64,000 bases of DNA from Cryptococcus deneoformans JEC21 (Eukaryota; Basidiomycota; Tremellomycetes; Tremellales; Cryptococcaceae): positions 62,001 through 126,000 of the forward strand of contig NC_006693.1 in the NCBI RefSeq assembly GCF_000091045.1. The letters are read 5' to 3'. The translations under genes were made by a program, and so were the position numbers. Of the stretch, positions 8,998-21,358 are shown piece after piece. Under the pieces are notes generated by a model that was given only the letters and a program-made list of their open reading frames with translations, ran no database searches and was not told the origin of the DNA. The stretch's first letter is position 1; each line of letters starts with the position of its first letter.

Positions 8998-11911
8998 CTA
9001 CTCGTTCATAAGCTCCATTTCACCACCTTCCCCCTCTTCTCCCCCTTGCCCCTCATCATCCTTCTTAATTCCCTTGAACTCTTGGTCCTCTCCCTTCATC
9101 GTCCTTCCTCTTTGAAACCACGAGCTCGTCTCCTCCCTTGTAATCTCCCTAAGCACCATCGTCGCATATGTACTAGCCCCCAGCTGCATATCCACCTTGA
9201 CTGCCCTAAACTTGCCTTCCGGATCATTCGCCGCCGGCGGGTTAAGGCTGAGGATCTCATCTTCATCCGACTGGACAAGCGGCAAATCTGGGTCGGTGTA
9301 CTGAAGATGCGTCCATGTAAGTGAGAGCGGGCGGAGGAGGATAAGGCGGTATGAGCCAGGAAGAGAGTACTCTCGTTGCTCGCGTCGCATACGGTCCTTG
9401 TCAAGACCGTCGGCTTTGAGGATGCTGTCGTACAGCTCGCCAACCTCACCACCGGGGTAATCGACGTCGAATCCAGGAAGGGGCATCACGACGTCGAAGA
9501 TAGTGTGAGTCTTGTTGGTAATGTCCTCGGCGGTGAGGCGACGGACGGTGGGGGAAGATGATGTTTTCCAGGATTTGGTGCGGCCGTGTCGGTCTTTGCG
9601 GTGAGCAGGAACGTTTTCAGGATCTGCATAGGGCAGAATGAGTAAAACAGTTAAAGGGTGAAAGACAATAGATGTGATGACCTACCGACAGGCTCGTCAT
9701 CATCCGACTTTTCGATAACAAGATCGCCAACAAGAGGTTCCGTAGCAGACATCTTGATACGTTCAGAAACGATAAGGTTCCAAACGTAACTCTGGTACGC
9801 ATGGACATACATCGTCCTCAAATTTCTTGGGATCACACCCAAAGCCCCTACCTTATCCTCCATTCTTCCACCTCTTTTCCAAAATTCCCAAATGCTCCTC
9901 TCCGCCACAGCTCGTCTGGGCATCTTCTCCAATGCCTTGACGTAATCGCCATCTTCCAACCACGCCAGACGAGCGGCTACACAATCGGGGTGTTCACCCT
10001 CACGGAGGAAGAGGAGAGAATCGAGGGCTGCAGACCAGTTGGAGCGGAGGATGAAGAGGCCAGTAACATGGGTTGGCATGGAGGAGGTGCCGAAGCGCTG
10101 CATACCTGGACGAGAGAACATGTTAGCAGAAAAGAGCGATAAGAATTGGTGCAAAGAGAGAAAGCTTACCATAAAAGTTGATAAACCCAAGATCTCTCAC
10201 GCTCTCCATAGTCCGATCAATCTCCTCCACACTCTCCGCCTCTACATTTCTCAATGTAATCAAGAATCTATTCCCCTTCAACATCCCCAATTCCAAATAC
10301 TTGTCAGAGTACTCGAAATCTCCAACCCTGACACCCCTATCACCTCTCTCCTCAACCGCTTGTTGCTCAGTCCGCCAACCTTGTTTGACGCCGTTGAGTG
10401 CTCGCCAGACTGTTTGGAGGTTACGTCCTGAACGTTTCAGGCAGACACGCTGGACAGTGACGGCTCGTTTGTCTTTTGTACCGCACACGGTGAGGTCTTT
10501 AGCTTGGACATTGAGGAGACGTTGGAGGTGGGAGAGAGCATCCATGGTTTCGCGGTTGGATTTGTGCAAAGTAAAGTGGATATAGGCGGGTAAACGGGGC
10601 GCGTCTTTTGATTCGATTAATCAGAGCCCGAATGAAAAAATAAATAAATATTGAAATACACGCACCAGGTGCCCGACGAGCTCCTTTGCCGTGGAAACTG
10701 CTTTGTCCCGCACCACTGGACCACTTGATAACCAGCCTTTGTCCTTCTTCGCCCTTTACTTCTCTGGTTGAGCTTTCAAACATCCCAGGAAAGACTTCGC
10801 GCAGAATCTTGTGAGCCGCTGCACGCTCTTCTTTGGAAATGACAGGCTACGCAATTTGTGTCAGTTTTTTGGATAATAGCCATGTGAATCGGGTCAGAGA
10901 TGCACCTGTGAGAGAACCTCGCGCTCATCTTCGTATGTCAACCACCAACTGCCTGAATCGGCATTGCGTCCCCCGCCTCGTCCGCCTCTCCCGCCACGGC
11001 CTCTTCCACGTTCTTTCCCCCTTCCCCTTCCACGATCCCTGCCTTGCCCTCGTCCCTTACTTGCACTATCATTGAAGGCAGCTTCCTCCCCTTCCTCCTT
11101 CTTTTCTTCCTCTCTCTCGGCATTCTCCTCACTTGCTGATTCGGTATCCTTCTTCCTTCCGCCCCACCCGGAATCGCCTTTGGGGGGTGCATCTTTTCCT
11201 TGCTCAACGAGTTGGTGGAGAGAGATGATGGTCTCATCTGAAAAGTGGGGACGAAGCTTGAGAGTAGTACTTGTGCTCCACTGAGGGTGGGCAGCAAAAC
11301 GAAGGTTCTCGGGAAGGTCAACGGCGACTTCGGGTTCTTCGCTCTGGGATGCGACTTCAGTAGTGGATTTCGTTTGGCCATTGGCAATTTCTTCTTCAGT
11401 AACAGTCGCGGCTTCTTTATCCTTTTCATTGGATCCGGGTTCTTGTGGCTTGGTGATGTCTTTGAGATGCAACACCTTGCCATCAAGGCCGATTTCGTTG
11501 ACCAGGAAATCCGTAAACCTTCCCAAAAAGTTAGCTCACTCAATTTTTCAAGTTGTATACCCCCTCAGAGATACTTACGCACCGCTGTTTGATCACACCC
11601 CTCACACCTTTACCCTTCCCTACGAATCCTCGGATTCCACATTCTTCCTCACCGACAAACCCACGGCGAGCAACCATGTCAGCTTCAATACCAGTGACCA
11701 TCTTCAGACTAGGAGGAAGGTCTGGGATGGCGGGTACGAGTCCCATCTTGGATACTGGGTTGGGGATTGTTCGGTGGGGAGCGTTAAGGTGGTCTGTGAG
11801 AGATGGGGTGTTGGAGGGGGCGATTTCTTCTGCCTTGAATCTCTTAGCCTCTACATCCTGCTTCTCCGTGTCCTCTGCTGGACGTTTTTGAGTGTTTTCT
11901 TGGGCGGACAT
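8998..11911 (-). CDS. PUS7: tRNA/mRNA pseudouridine synthase Pus7 (TruD family)
   Basis: Pus7 converts U to pseudouridine in tRNA position 13, U2 snRNA, 5S rRNA and many mRNAs. The N-terminus is MSAQENTQKRPAEDTEKQDV followed by a basic/acidic region, then VRGVIKQR joined to FTDFLVNEIGLDG by an intron whose in-phase donor is GTGCGT. An acidic, Arg/Gly-rich insertion of about 150 residues follows (GRGRGKERGRGRGGRGG). The catalytic TruD motif is DLTVCGTKDKRAVTVQR, with the Asp of GTKDKR as the expected nucleophile. Other TruD motifs are FINFYGMQRFG and HAYQSYVWN. The C-terminus is acidic and ends EMELMNE. The start at 11911 is the only ATG in frame before the conserved region. The gene is divergent from TFA2, with 213 bp between starts. 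Confidence 0.93.
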
Positions 11912-12124
11912 TGTCAATATATGTTTTGGAAAGAGAAGATAAGAATTTTGGAAATTTATTTCCCAAACAAAACCGGCGCCCCCAGCTGAAAAAACAAGAA
12001 CGACAGAGAGTGTCGTAATTTGGTTCCGTTCATGTCCCGCCGCTACGTATATCCACCGACTTATACGATCGATATATATCAGATTGCCAAGTCCCATTTA
12101 CATTATTTACTATCACTATACGCA

Positions 12125-13326
12125 ATGCTAAAACGGAACACTCCAGCATGGGCAGTTCCCAAATCGCCATCAGTCAAGCATGAGCTCAAAGATGAACCCG
12201 GCGAGGAGCCAGACACAAAGCGGATAAAGAGTGTGTCCTTGTTGCGTTTATGATGTGGTTCCCAGCGCTCATACGTTCTAGCTGGGAACGTCAAGCCCAT
12301 CCTCACGGCTACACATGGAATGTTCAAAGAGAACCGTACAGCCGCTTATGCCTTATTGAATCAGCTCAAGGTACATCTACCCTTCCGGAGCCCAGAACGA
12401 ATTTTTGGCTGACCCCCATTTTGAACGGAATTGTAGAAATCAATGACGATAGGTTGGGAAGATGCTTTCTTCTGGATCCAGGATACCAGCCCAGGTAGTG
12501 ACCCCACTGAAGCCCTTGAAATATTCAAGGCCCTTGAAAGAGTAGAATTCAACAAGATCAATCGTGTATTCACATACATTGTTCGTATAAACGCTCCTTT
12601 ACGCCACTTTCGAGTGACCACTAACCCTGCCTCTTTTTCTTTTCTTAGCCCGAACTGACTCTCACCACGACCAACGAAATCCGAAACCACATCCGTATTC
12701 ATTCCACCCCTACTTCTGGCATCCCCATCAAAACCCTCCGTGAAGCCATGCCGAACGGCATCGAGCCGCTCAAAGACCTCGAAGCGAGGGGCGATATCCT
12801 CATCATGCGTGGTCTGACGGGCGCTTGGAAGGATATCCCTTTGCCGAGATTGGGAAGAAAGAATGTGAATGGGCAAGAGTTGATGGAAGGTGGATCGGGG
12901 AGATGGAAGACAGTTTTTTGGGATCATTTGAGAGAGGCGGGAAGGGCGGGAAAGAGGGTCGATGATGGTATGTGCCGAGTTATCTCTTGATGATTATGTC
13001 AGTGGCTGAATATTTTTTCAGAGTTTATCTATTCTTGGGCAGATGTTCCTATAGCAGAAACGGACGATGTCGCAAAATTGCTTGCCGATCGTACGTCTCC
13101 TTACAATCCTCTTCTCTTTCCGCGGAAGCACGCTGACAATTCCAACTTTTTTTCCCATAATTCAGAGGAACTTTCTGCTTCCTCTGCTATACCCGCCGCC
13201 CCAAAAGCGACTGCAAACGCTGCCTCCAAGAAGAAGAAGAAGCGCACACGAGCATTGAAGATTACAAACACCCACATGAAAGAGCAGGGTATTGACTTCT
13301 CAAAGGACTATGTCAAGCCTGCGTGA
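12125..13326 (+). CDS. TFA2: transcription factor TFIIE beta subunit (Tfa2)
   Basis: The spliced protein starts MLKRNTPAWAVPKSPS, then a short linker with DEPGEEPDTKRIK. It continues through a winged-helix region (ENRTAAYALLNQLK, TIGWEDAFFWIQD, LERVEFNKINRVFTYIPELT) and a second one (IRNHIRIHSTPTSGIPIKTL, LEARGDILIMRG). It then reads FIYSWADVPIAETDDVAKLL and a Lys-rich patch KKKKKRTRALKITNTHMKEQ, ending DFSKDYVKPA. The tandem winged helices followed by KKKR...KITNTH are the layout of TFIIE-beta. TFIIE-beta recruits TFIIH and helps promoter opening by RNA polymerase II. Six exons join in phase. An upstream in-frame ATG at 12020 lies in the promoter and is less likely. Confidence 0.9.
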
Positions 13327-13568
13327 GCAAGTTATCACGGTGGCATCGCGAAGCAGAAGGAGAAGACTAAAAGGGGAGTGTATTGCTTGTATGTGTTGTA
13401 TCTGTCTTATTAATTACCATGCATCTTCATTCGTTTCAATCCAACATGCAAGAGCTTAACATTGTGAAATAAAAATAGGATGTAACATACAACTTACAAA
13501 AATTCTTACAACAATTGTCCACATCTCATCTTATGCCAAAATGGTCCACGCAAAAAAAATAAAAATAG

Positions 13569-15916
13569 TTAAAAACTGATATCCTCGTAACCCTCAAGCA
13601 TTTCGATTTCCTCATCGACTTCATCGTCACTATTTCCTTTTTTTTTCAGCTCTGCCAACGCCGCCGCGTGTATCGCATTGCCTACCACTTCTCCGAGGGC
13701 TTCCAAGCCGATAAGCTGAGTTTGCTCCGGCCCAAGTTCGGGTTCAGGCCCCAGTTCTGACTCTAGCTGTTTAGGTTGTTCAGGCTGTTCTGCTGTTGTA
13801 GGGTTTACGGAGTGTATAACTGCCTGAGGGCCCTGAGCTTGACGTGCAAGTGGTACGTCGCGAGGTTGAGTCGACCTTGTGGGCAATAGAGAGTTTGAAA
13901 GAGATTGGGGAGGTGCATGCTCGGGGTTGATGGCGTTCCCTTCTTCTCCGTCTCGAACCTCTCCATCTACATTCCCCTCAACGCTTTCGATACCAATTAC
14001 CCCCTCTGCTCTCTCTCCATCTCCCGGCGATCCTAATCCTGGTCCCAATCCTAATCCTCGCAACAACCCCCCTTCCCCTACTATAGACCTCCTCTTCCCA
14101 TCCCCTGTCAAGCTCCCCAACGCAAACTCATACTCCCTCCTTGTCCTCATATTCTGCCTCAACACCCAAAGTTCCGCCAGCTGATCATCAGATAACAACC
14201 TCGGATGTTCCAAATGTTTCGTTACAGAGGTATACAATTTGCTATGCTGTGGTTTTCTCAGCAAGTCTTTCAGTGGAGGGAGGAGGAGGTCGGAAGGGGA
14301 AGGAAGAGGGTTGGGAGGGAGAGACGTGGGAGGAGGGATGGAGTTGGGGTTGATACTTTGGACGGTGGGGTAGTCGATCATGCCTGGGCAAGCCCAGATG
14401 GATGGCCAACCGGGACCAGAGCGGGTGCGGGGCGGTGAGTTAGTGAAACGAAAGCTAGAGGAAAGATCGATTTTCTCGATAGGGAGATGGGCAGGTGGTG
14501 GGCGTTCGGATGAGATGGGGGAGAGGCGATAACATTCGTACGCTGTCCATACAGCCCACCGCATCTATAGAGTATGTAATGTCAGCGTTTAACATGTCAC
14601 TTTTTGGAGATGGGGATATGAGAGAGGAAAACGTACAAGTTCAGACCACCACCATACGTCGAGAGAGACATAAAACGGTGTAGCAGCCTCACCCCACCAT
14701 GCATCAGTGTATATCTGAAACTCATCAAATGGTGGTATCTGGCCACACTCTCCCATCGCTTGTTCCATTGCGCTGGCCAGCGTATTGGCGCCTTGACTCT
14801 CTTCATCTTCAGCCTCGGCGTCTTCACCATCATACTGGTCTTCATCGACATCGCCCACACCTTCACGCACACTCATACCCGTCTCATCAACCACACCATT
14901 ACCGCCCCCTCCGTTAACCACGTCCCTCCTCTTAACACGCACACTAGCTTTGGAATGGCTGACCGTCCTCAACCCATGTTGGAGTACTTGCGAATGATGG
15001 ACGATCCGTAATGTAGCAAGGATACCATTCGGCTTGAACGCTTCGCGCAATAGGCTACGTTCTCGACAATGCCCGAGGGGTGTATCGTCAAAATTCTTGA
15101 CTATAAAATCTTGCAGCTGAGTTTTGGTTTTTCTTTTCAGCTATACCACTAAAAAGCAAAAAAAAAAAAGATGATGGATAAGAGATGAGACCCACCCTTC
15201 TTTGTCTTTCCCTTATAGCGCGTCTATCGTTCTTGGCTTCTTTTCTCTTGGGAGTCTTTTTTCTTCCTTTATGGATTGACTGGATATACTTTTTTACTCT
15301 GTCCGTCAAGATGGAATCGGTAATGCTCTCATGATACATTGGATGATTCCGGCATGCAATAGTAGCATGTACTACAAAGTTCATTGTCCTGATTTCGCAC
15401 ATGACTGTCAGCCTTTAAACTTTTATATAAACATGGTAGAATGACAGATGCTGGATGGACAGATGGACAGATAGACAAATGACTCACGACAAAGCCCCCA
15501 ACTTTCCCCAATCGGGTCTCCAAACATCCTTCCCTTGCTCGTCCTTCATCCTCCCATCTTTCGCGTTGACAGGATCAGGTGTCGGCCACTTATCGGGAGC
15601 GAGGTTTCCTTGGTAATTCGGAGCTGGCATACCGCACAGAATGCGAACTGTTTCGTGTACGATTTTCTACTTTCCCCCCGTGAGGGAAAATGGTACCTTT
15701 GGTGAGATCGAGCCAACATGCATGTTGTGAAGCCGAGGATAACTGGGATAGGGGTAGAAAGACGGGAGAACTTACGACAAGGTCAGATTCGGTAACATGT
15801 CCTCCCATCCCACCGCCTTGTGGCCCTCTCTTCGCACGCTTTGTGGTGGGCGCATTATGCGGTGGAGAGGAGGTCCTCTTCCCCTCGGGGAGTGGGACAG
15901 GCGGGGTTTCAGACAT
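13569..15916 (-). CDS. unrecognised conserved-looking protein with Trp-rich centre and acidic C-terminus
   Basis: I do not recognise a family with confidence. Six exons splice in phase. MSETPPVPLPEGKRTSSPPH and a basic KRAKRG patch are followed by KIVHETVRILCGMPAPNYQG, FVVHATIACRNHPMYHESIT, a strongly basic helix (KKTPKRKEAKNDRRAIRERQ), LQDFIVKNFDDTPLGHCRER and an acidic linker. Then comes an aromatic segment, FQIYTDAWWGEAATPFYV and VWWWSELMRWAVWTAYECYR. The last third is Pro/Ser- and Gln/Glu-rich and ends IEMLEGYEDISF. The basic region and lack of membrane segments suggest a nuclear protein. Large uncharacterised families with a similar basic 'NDRRA' helix exist in basidiomycetes in my recollection, so it may belong to one. 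It lies in tandem with the dioxygenase gene upstream. Confidence 0.7.
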
Positions 15917-16406
15917 TATTTGGTGTCTTGCGATGGTACAACTTATTACCAAGTATGTATTTTGGATGGATTGTGGATGATGAATGTTTACAATTAATTA
16001 GGAGAATCAACATTGGGCCAAGGGATCACCGGCTTTCGGGGGGGAACAGCGCAGGGAAAATATACGGCGTACGCCGCGAAATGTTATTTTGAGTTGCATC
16101 CTCGAGCCGGGTCGTGGAAATGCTGTCGCCAAGACGTATGCTGCAAAGCCTTTAGATTGCTGTTATGAGCCTGCCATAACACGAATGCCAAATGGAAGAT
16201 CCTTGCCAGAAGGTCGTAAAGACTGGCACGTTTGTACAGGAGGCTATACAACAGAAATCGTCGCCTTTCAAAACGAGTTATTGTGACCAGACTGCATCGT
16301 CCAGATCCTAAACCTAATATACAACAACTCTAAGGAAGCCTTCCCCCCATCGTCCCGTCCTCCCTTCTTCCCTTTTCCTCCCTCTTCTGCCTTTCTATCT
16401 ACAGTA
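15917..16406. other. intergenic between two minus-strand genes
   Basis: These 490 bp should hold the promoter of the Trp-rich protein gene and the 3' end of the dioxygenase gene. I see no additional gene or repeat. Confidence 0.45.
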
Positions 16407-17227
16407 TCAAGCAGTAACACCAACTCTAACCGTCTCAAGGTACTTATCCCTACTCCCCAACTTGTCTGTCCCATCCGCTTTTCGGGAGTACGGTGTCCAT
16501 TTGGGTTCATCTTGGAAGAGTCGCATGGCTGTTATGGTGTTTGCAGAGTCGACTGTAAAACGGTGGTAGATACTGTTTTGTGGGGGAGATGGCAGTATTA
16601 AATCAGCATACGAGTCGTGGGATGGGTGGAAGGGGAGATGGGGATGGGGATGAGGGAGGGAAATATGGACGTACCCAGCAGGAAGGACGATCAAGTCACC
16701 AGCTTCGAGTGCGATCCTAATCCATTGCTCTTCATGCACTCCTTCTGCACCCCGGATATCAAAGTACCCCGATCCTGCGAGGATGTATCGAATCTCCTCA
16801 TCTTCATGCAAATGCCTGTCCAACAAATATCTTATTAGTCAATCGTAAAAAACTCATACTCGTGCTTATCCTCCAGGCAAAGCAGGAGCAGAGAGAGAAG
16901 AAAAGAGCGACGCACTCGTCAAAGAACGACTTGATCTTCTCCTCATATGCCTCTCCCAACCCTTCCCTAGTCACAGTAATCCGGTCCCTGTTCTTGTATC
17001 CTCGCTCCTTTGCAAATTCGTCAATCTTGGATTCCCACGCGCCCTCAGAGTCGATGGGTATACGCTGGTAGACGACGCCGAGCTTGGCGAGGGTGGGTTC
17101 GGGGATGTCGATGCCGGTATCGTGAGGGAGACGTTGGTCTCCACTATGGAGGTAGAGTCAGAAGGGTGTTGAACAGACGGGAATAGGATAGGACGTACGG
17201 CTTGTCGTCGTAAATGTACGCCTTCAT
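16407..17227 (-). CDS. ADI1: acireductone dioxygenase (methionine salvage)
   Basis: This is a cupin enzyme of the methylthioadenosine/methionine salvage cycle; it oxidises acireductone to the ketoacid of methionine plus formate with an Fe(II) centre. The spliced protein starts [10 protein letters not shown] and continues [27 protein letters not shown] and [18 protein letters not shown]. Then come the metal motif [32 protein letters not shown] and, across an in-phase intron, IYHRFTVD with the fourth metal-binding His. It ends [14 protein letters not shown]. The HxH...E...H set is complete. Length is close to that of eukaryotic ARD proteins (about 180 residues). The gene is divergent from the kinase gene with about 0.7 kb between starts. 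Confidence 0.92.
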
Positions 17228-17936
17228 TGTTCTTATGTGGAAATCGAAAACGAAATGGTATACGTACAAACTGGCGAATAAAAACAAGTCGAAAACATGG
17301 AAAATAATGACGTGCTCACGAACGATCGTGTGGCGAATCAGGCTCACTTGAGGGTGGAGGTGGAGGCGCGTGAGTTATCAGTGTCATTTGGCGTAAACAA
17401 ATGCGGCGTCTGCTTTTCGAGAGCTCTTCACCTCGTCAGAAAAGCGTCTCTGCGAGTGTCGTATTTTGTTACTGGTTCTACAAGGTTTTACAGTCTCCAC
17501 AGCGAAGACGCATACCACAGCACAACGCTGCTCCTTAAGAATTTTCGCGCTGTATATCACTCTCCTACACCCACCACACCCGCACACTCAGCCACAAGCC
17601 AGCACCGGGCTGAACCAAAGGCAAGTTTGTGCTCGTTTGCCATGCGCACGGACCCCCTCTGACCTGTAATGCTGCAGGAGAGAGCGTGTCTTCCCCGCAA
17701 CGACGTCATTTCCCTTCCCCACTGCCTATACATAACTGCTTATTCGCCACCGTGCTATACACCTCTGTTTCTTCCTACCTCTTCTTTCCCAACACACGTC
17801 ACCTTCCCTTCCCCTGTCCGAGTAGACCACCGTGACTGTGCCACAGTCAAACCAAGGAAACCTCACGTCACTAGTTGTCATTCGCCTTTCCCTTCTTCCT
17901 TACACCTGCTTGTTCGTTTACAGCTCCAATCCCAAC
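17228..17936. promoter_or_regulatory. intergenic region between divergent ADI1 and KIC1-like genes
   Basis: This 709-bp stretch holds both promoters. It is rich in pyrimidine tracts near the kinase start. No RNA gene or repeat stands out. Confidence 0.4.
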
Positions 17937-20656
17937 ATGCCATCCCCAAAGCAGGCGGAAAAGCTGGCAAATCCTGCCGTTGCATACACTCTTCTCGAAA
18001 AGCTCGGCGCCGGCAACTTTGGCACAGTTTGGAAAGCGCAAGTTTGATACATTCAGTCAGTGAACGATTACTGACGTCGGTGCTAGCTCGCATAATGATA
18101 CGAAGCAAATAGTAGCTATCAAAATGATAGGTAAATCTTCATCCACATACTACAGCCGAAACGAGCGCTGACCCCGCTCAGACCTCGAATCATCAGACGA
18201 CGATATCTCTGAGATACAAGCCGAGATTGCACACCTCTCTTCATGCTGGTCTGACCACGTTACAAAATACTATGGTTCATTTGTCAGGGGCGCGAGGCTA
18301 TGGATCGTAATGGAGTATCTAGCTGGTGGGAGCTGCCTTGACTTGGTACGTCATAAAGTTGCTACAATGGGGTTGAGAGGTCTGATAACGAAATAGTTGA
18401 AACCAGGCGTGTTCACGGAAGCTCAGATAGCTATTGTCTGTCGGGAACTTTTGTTAGGTTTAGAATATCTCCATATGGAGGGAAAGATTCACAGAGATAT
18501 CAAGGCTGCCAACGTCCTACTTTCCGCGTCTGGGGATGTCAAACTAGGTACGCTCACGATCTCTTCCTCCATCATTTGGTAAGACTTATTCATCGTCTTT
18601 TGATAGCCGACTTTGGAGTCGCCGCCCAACTTTCGTCTCACAAATCCCAACGCCACACTTTTGTCGGTACCCCCTTCTGGATGGCGCCAGAAGTGATTCG
18701 TCAAGCCGGTTACGACTCTCGGGCTGATATCTGGTCCCTTGGTATCACGGCCATTGAGATGGCCAAAGGCGATCCACCGCTCAGCGAGTATCACCCTATG
18801 AGAGTCCTCTTCCTCATCCCTAAAGCTCGTGCACCGACGCTAGATCCCGAAGAAGGGTGGAGTGAAGAATTCCAAGATTTTATTGAAAAATGTCTCCAGA
18901 AAGACCCGCGTGATCGAGCAACCGCTAAGCAGCTTCTTCAACATCGATTCATCCGTTCCGCCAAAAAAACCACCGATCTTATTCCCCTCATCACCCGCTA
19001 CCAAAGTTACAAGTCCTCTCACCCGTCCTCTAAACCCAATACCACCCCATCTAAAACGCTCAACCGCCTCGCCGCGGGTTTGGGCGGACTGACGATAGAT
19101 GGGAACGGGTACGGCCAGGGGACGATGGGGAGTGAATGGAATTTTGATGAGACAATAAGGAGTACAACGAGGGGTGTACCCATAAATCTCAACTTGGAGG
19201 ACATGGATGAAGGGTTTGATGAGGATGAGGGTGAGGATGATTGGGACGCGAAAATGGCAGAGATGGAAAGATGGGATGGTACGGTAAAAGAGAATGGGGG
19301 TGATTTGTTGGTTGCGGGGGCGTTGACCGGATCGGAAATGTCTTCGCCGATGATTGAGAGGCAGCCGAATAGGAGAAATTCGACTCCTCCCCCCGGAGCA
19401 TCAGCTTCAAACACGGACACAAGAGAGGAGGGAGAGAGAAAAGGAGTCGATGAGCCAAAAACGCCGCCGAGCTCTACATCTCCCTCTCCGTCCCAGAGAA
19501 GTCTACAGTCTTCAACGGGGAGTGTCTCGTCGGGCAAGTCGACGTGGAAGCAGAGGAATGATAAAGTTAGAGGTACTGTGGTGAAAGAGGGTGATGTCGG
19601 TGATGGGTACGTTTTTTTCATTCTCTCTGCCTCATTCCTTTGCCCGCTATCCCTTCCTTTTCTCACTATGCTTTCTTCCCTTCATGCACCATCATTCCTT
19701 GATACATACCATATACTGAGCATGGAAACTAACAAGAAACGACGAGAATAGGTTCTCGACAGTCAAGCCTATGAAGAAGATTGACGCAGTTGCTTCGCAG
19801 AGGCTCTCAACGTCATATATCGGTGCAGGCTCTGTCCGTCGCGCCAACGTTTCCGGACCTACTCGTAACTCCGGTTCAACAACGGAATCACCTACCAAAT
19901 TTCGACCTTCTGCGCCGCTAGTCTCTGAGAATATCCCTCGCCAAACACCTCAAAACCAAACACAAACACAAGGAAAAGGCGCCAGTGCTGAACCTGACCC
20001 CCGGAGTCTAGCTGGTCAAGCTCTGGCTGAACAAGTCATATTACCCATCTTATCCTCTACCTCTGTATGTCCTCTCCCTTTGCCCAATCACAATCGCTTG
20101 ATGTACTAATTAGAACCACGCCCCACTCAACAGTCCAACCCCAAACACGATCTCCCCGCACCAACCCTGGAATCCCTCTCCCTCCTCTCCAAAGGGTTTT
20201 CCGATCTCTCGGCCTCTTCACCCGAACTTACGTATAGGCTCGTGATGGATATACTAGGCGGAATCAGAGGGAATGGAGTGGTAATGGAGTTGGTGGGAAG
20301 GATGACGATGGGGAAGGAAGTTGGGCTGGATGTTGGAGATGGGCCTGGGGTAGGGGCTGGGGTTGAGTTGGACGGGGTTGATGGAGTCAGTGGGATGAGA
20401 GATGGGCAGTGCGTGGGGAGAGAAGAGATAGAAGAAGGAGAAGCAAAGGTGAAAGGGGATCTGGTGAAAGAAAGAAGCGCGATTGCGGATCTATTATACC
20501 TTCGCTGTAAGTTTTCCTCCCTCTCTGCCTCAGAAGCGGCGATAGACAAACTTTTTTTGTTTTTTTAATGGCTAGAGCATATAGCTGACTGATCATGTCC
20601 CCGATGGGACTATCACAGGGCTTGACGGGATGAGGATGAAATGGCCGAAAGCTTAA
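17937..20656 (+). CDS. KIC1: Ste20/GCK-III-type protein kinase, likely Kic1
   Basis: The kinase domain is at the N-terminus: [20 protein letters not shown] (Gly loop), [20 protein letters not shown] (VAIK lysine and helix-C Glu), [45 protein letters not shown] and [14 protein letters not shown]. The [12 protein letters not shown] stretch and the [10 protein letters not shown] signature are those of germinal-centre kinases of the Mst3/Nak1/Kic1 group, which act with Mo25 upstream of the NDR kinase in the RAM pathway of polarity and morphogenesis. A long Ser/Thr-rich tail follows, ending RMKWPKA. The tail region [11 protein letters not shown]...[15 protein letters not shown] resembles C-terminal segments of fungal Kic1/Nak1. 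Intron 1 (18038-18086) uses a GC donor. The start at 17937 gives a typical short leader. Confidence 0.82.
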
Positions 20657-21358
20657 GGGGTGTTACACGTGCACAGGGGACAACTCGATCGCACACATCT
20701 ATTCGCACATACCTGATCCAATCATTCGACCTGCTGTTTTTACAATCATAATCCATCTAGTCTATTGTCATCCTCTTAATAACTCAAGTTTACAGAATAC
20801 AAGATCCATCGTCCCTCCCTCCCCCCAAGCGTCTCGTTTCCCATTATTCCTTTTCGGTTTCCGACCAACCTAGTTGTTCTCTCACGAACTACTTTTCACG
20901 ACAAAAACTTGATGACATTTACTATGGTCCCGATTGTAGTCCCAGTTCTCACTTTTGCACTTGACGACTTAACGCTGTTCATGACCTGTAATGACCCCCA
21001 CTTTTATTTGTATACGCTGCATGCAAAACAAGCTGCATATTTCTTTGCTATACATTAGATGCATTTTATCATTGGTCTGCTCACAGCTGTGCAAATCCAA
21101 AGCAGTCAACCTGAAGCCGAAATGCCAACAAGTCGATCAATGACATACTATGCTCTGGATAATGAATAATTACTGGTATTACACATGCTATTCCGAGATA
21201 TATCCATCATATGCAAGGTCTTGAAACAAGCAAAGAAGGAAAGAAGGCTCATCAAAAATAGTCGTAAAGGACATCTTCATTGGTTTCAGCGTTCAACCGT
21301 TCAACCGCGCTCTAATCATTCCTTTTAATTGTCCCCGACGCGACGGATCAGGTCAAGA
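20657..21358. other. intergenic, convergent 3' ends of KIC1-like and CDT2-like genes
   Basis: Nothing coding is seen in these 702 bp. The sequence is AT-rich, as expected of two 3' untranslated regions. Confidence 0.45.

Noticed and set aside
10894..11989. Several long open frames on the plus strand opposite PUS7
   Set aside because: They are shadows of the Arg/Gly- and Glu-rich coding sequence; the minus-strand frame has the TruD motifs and proper splicing.
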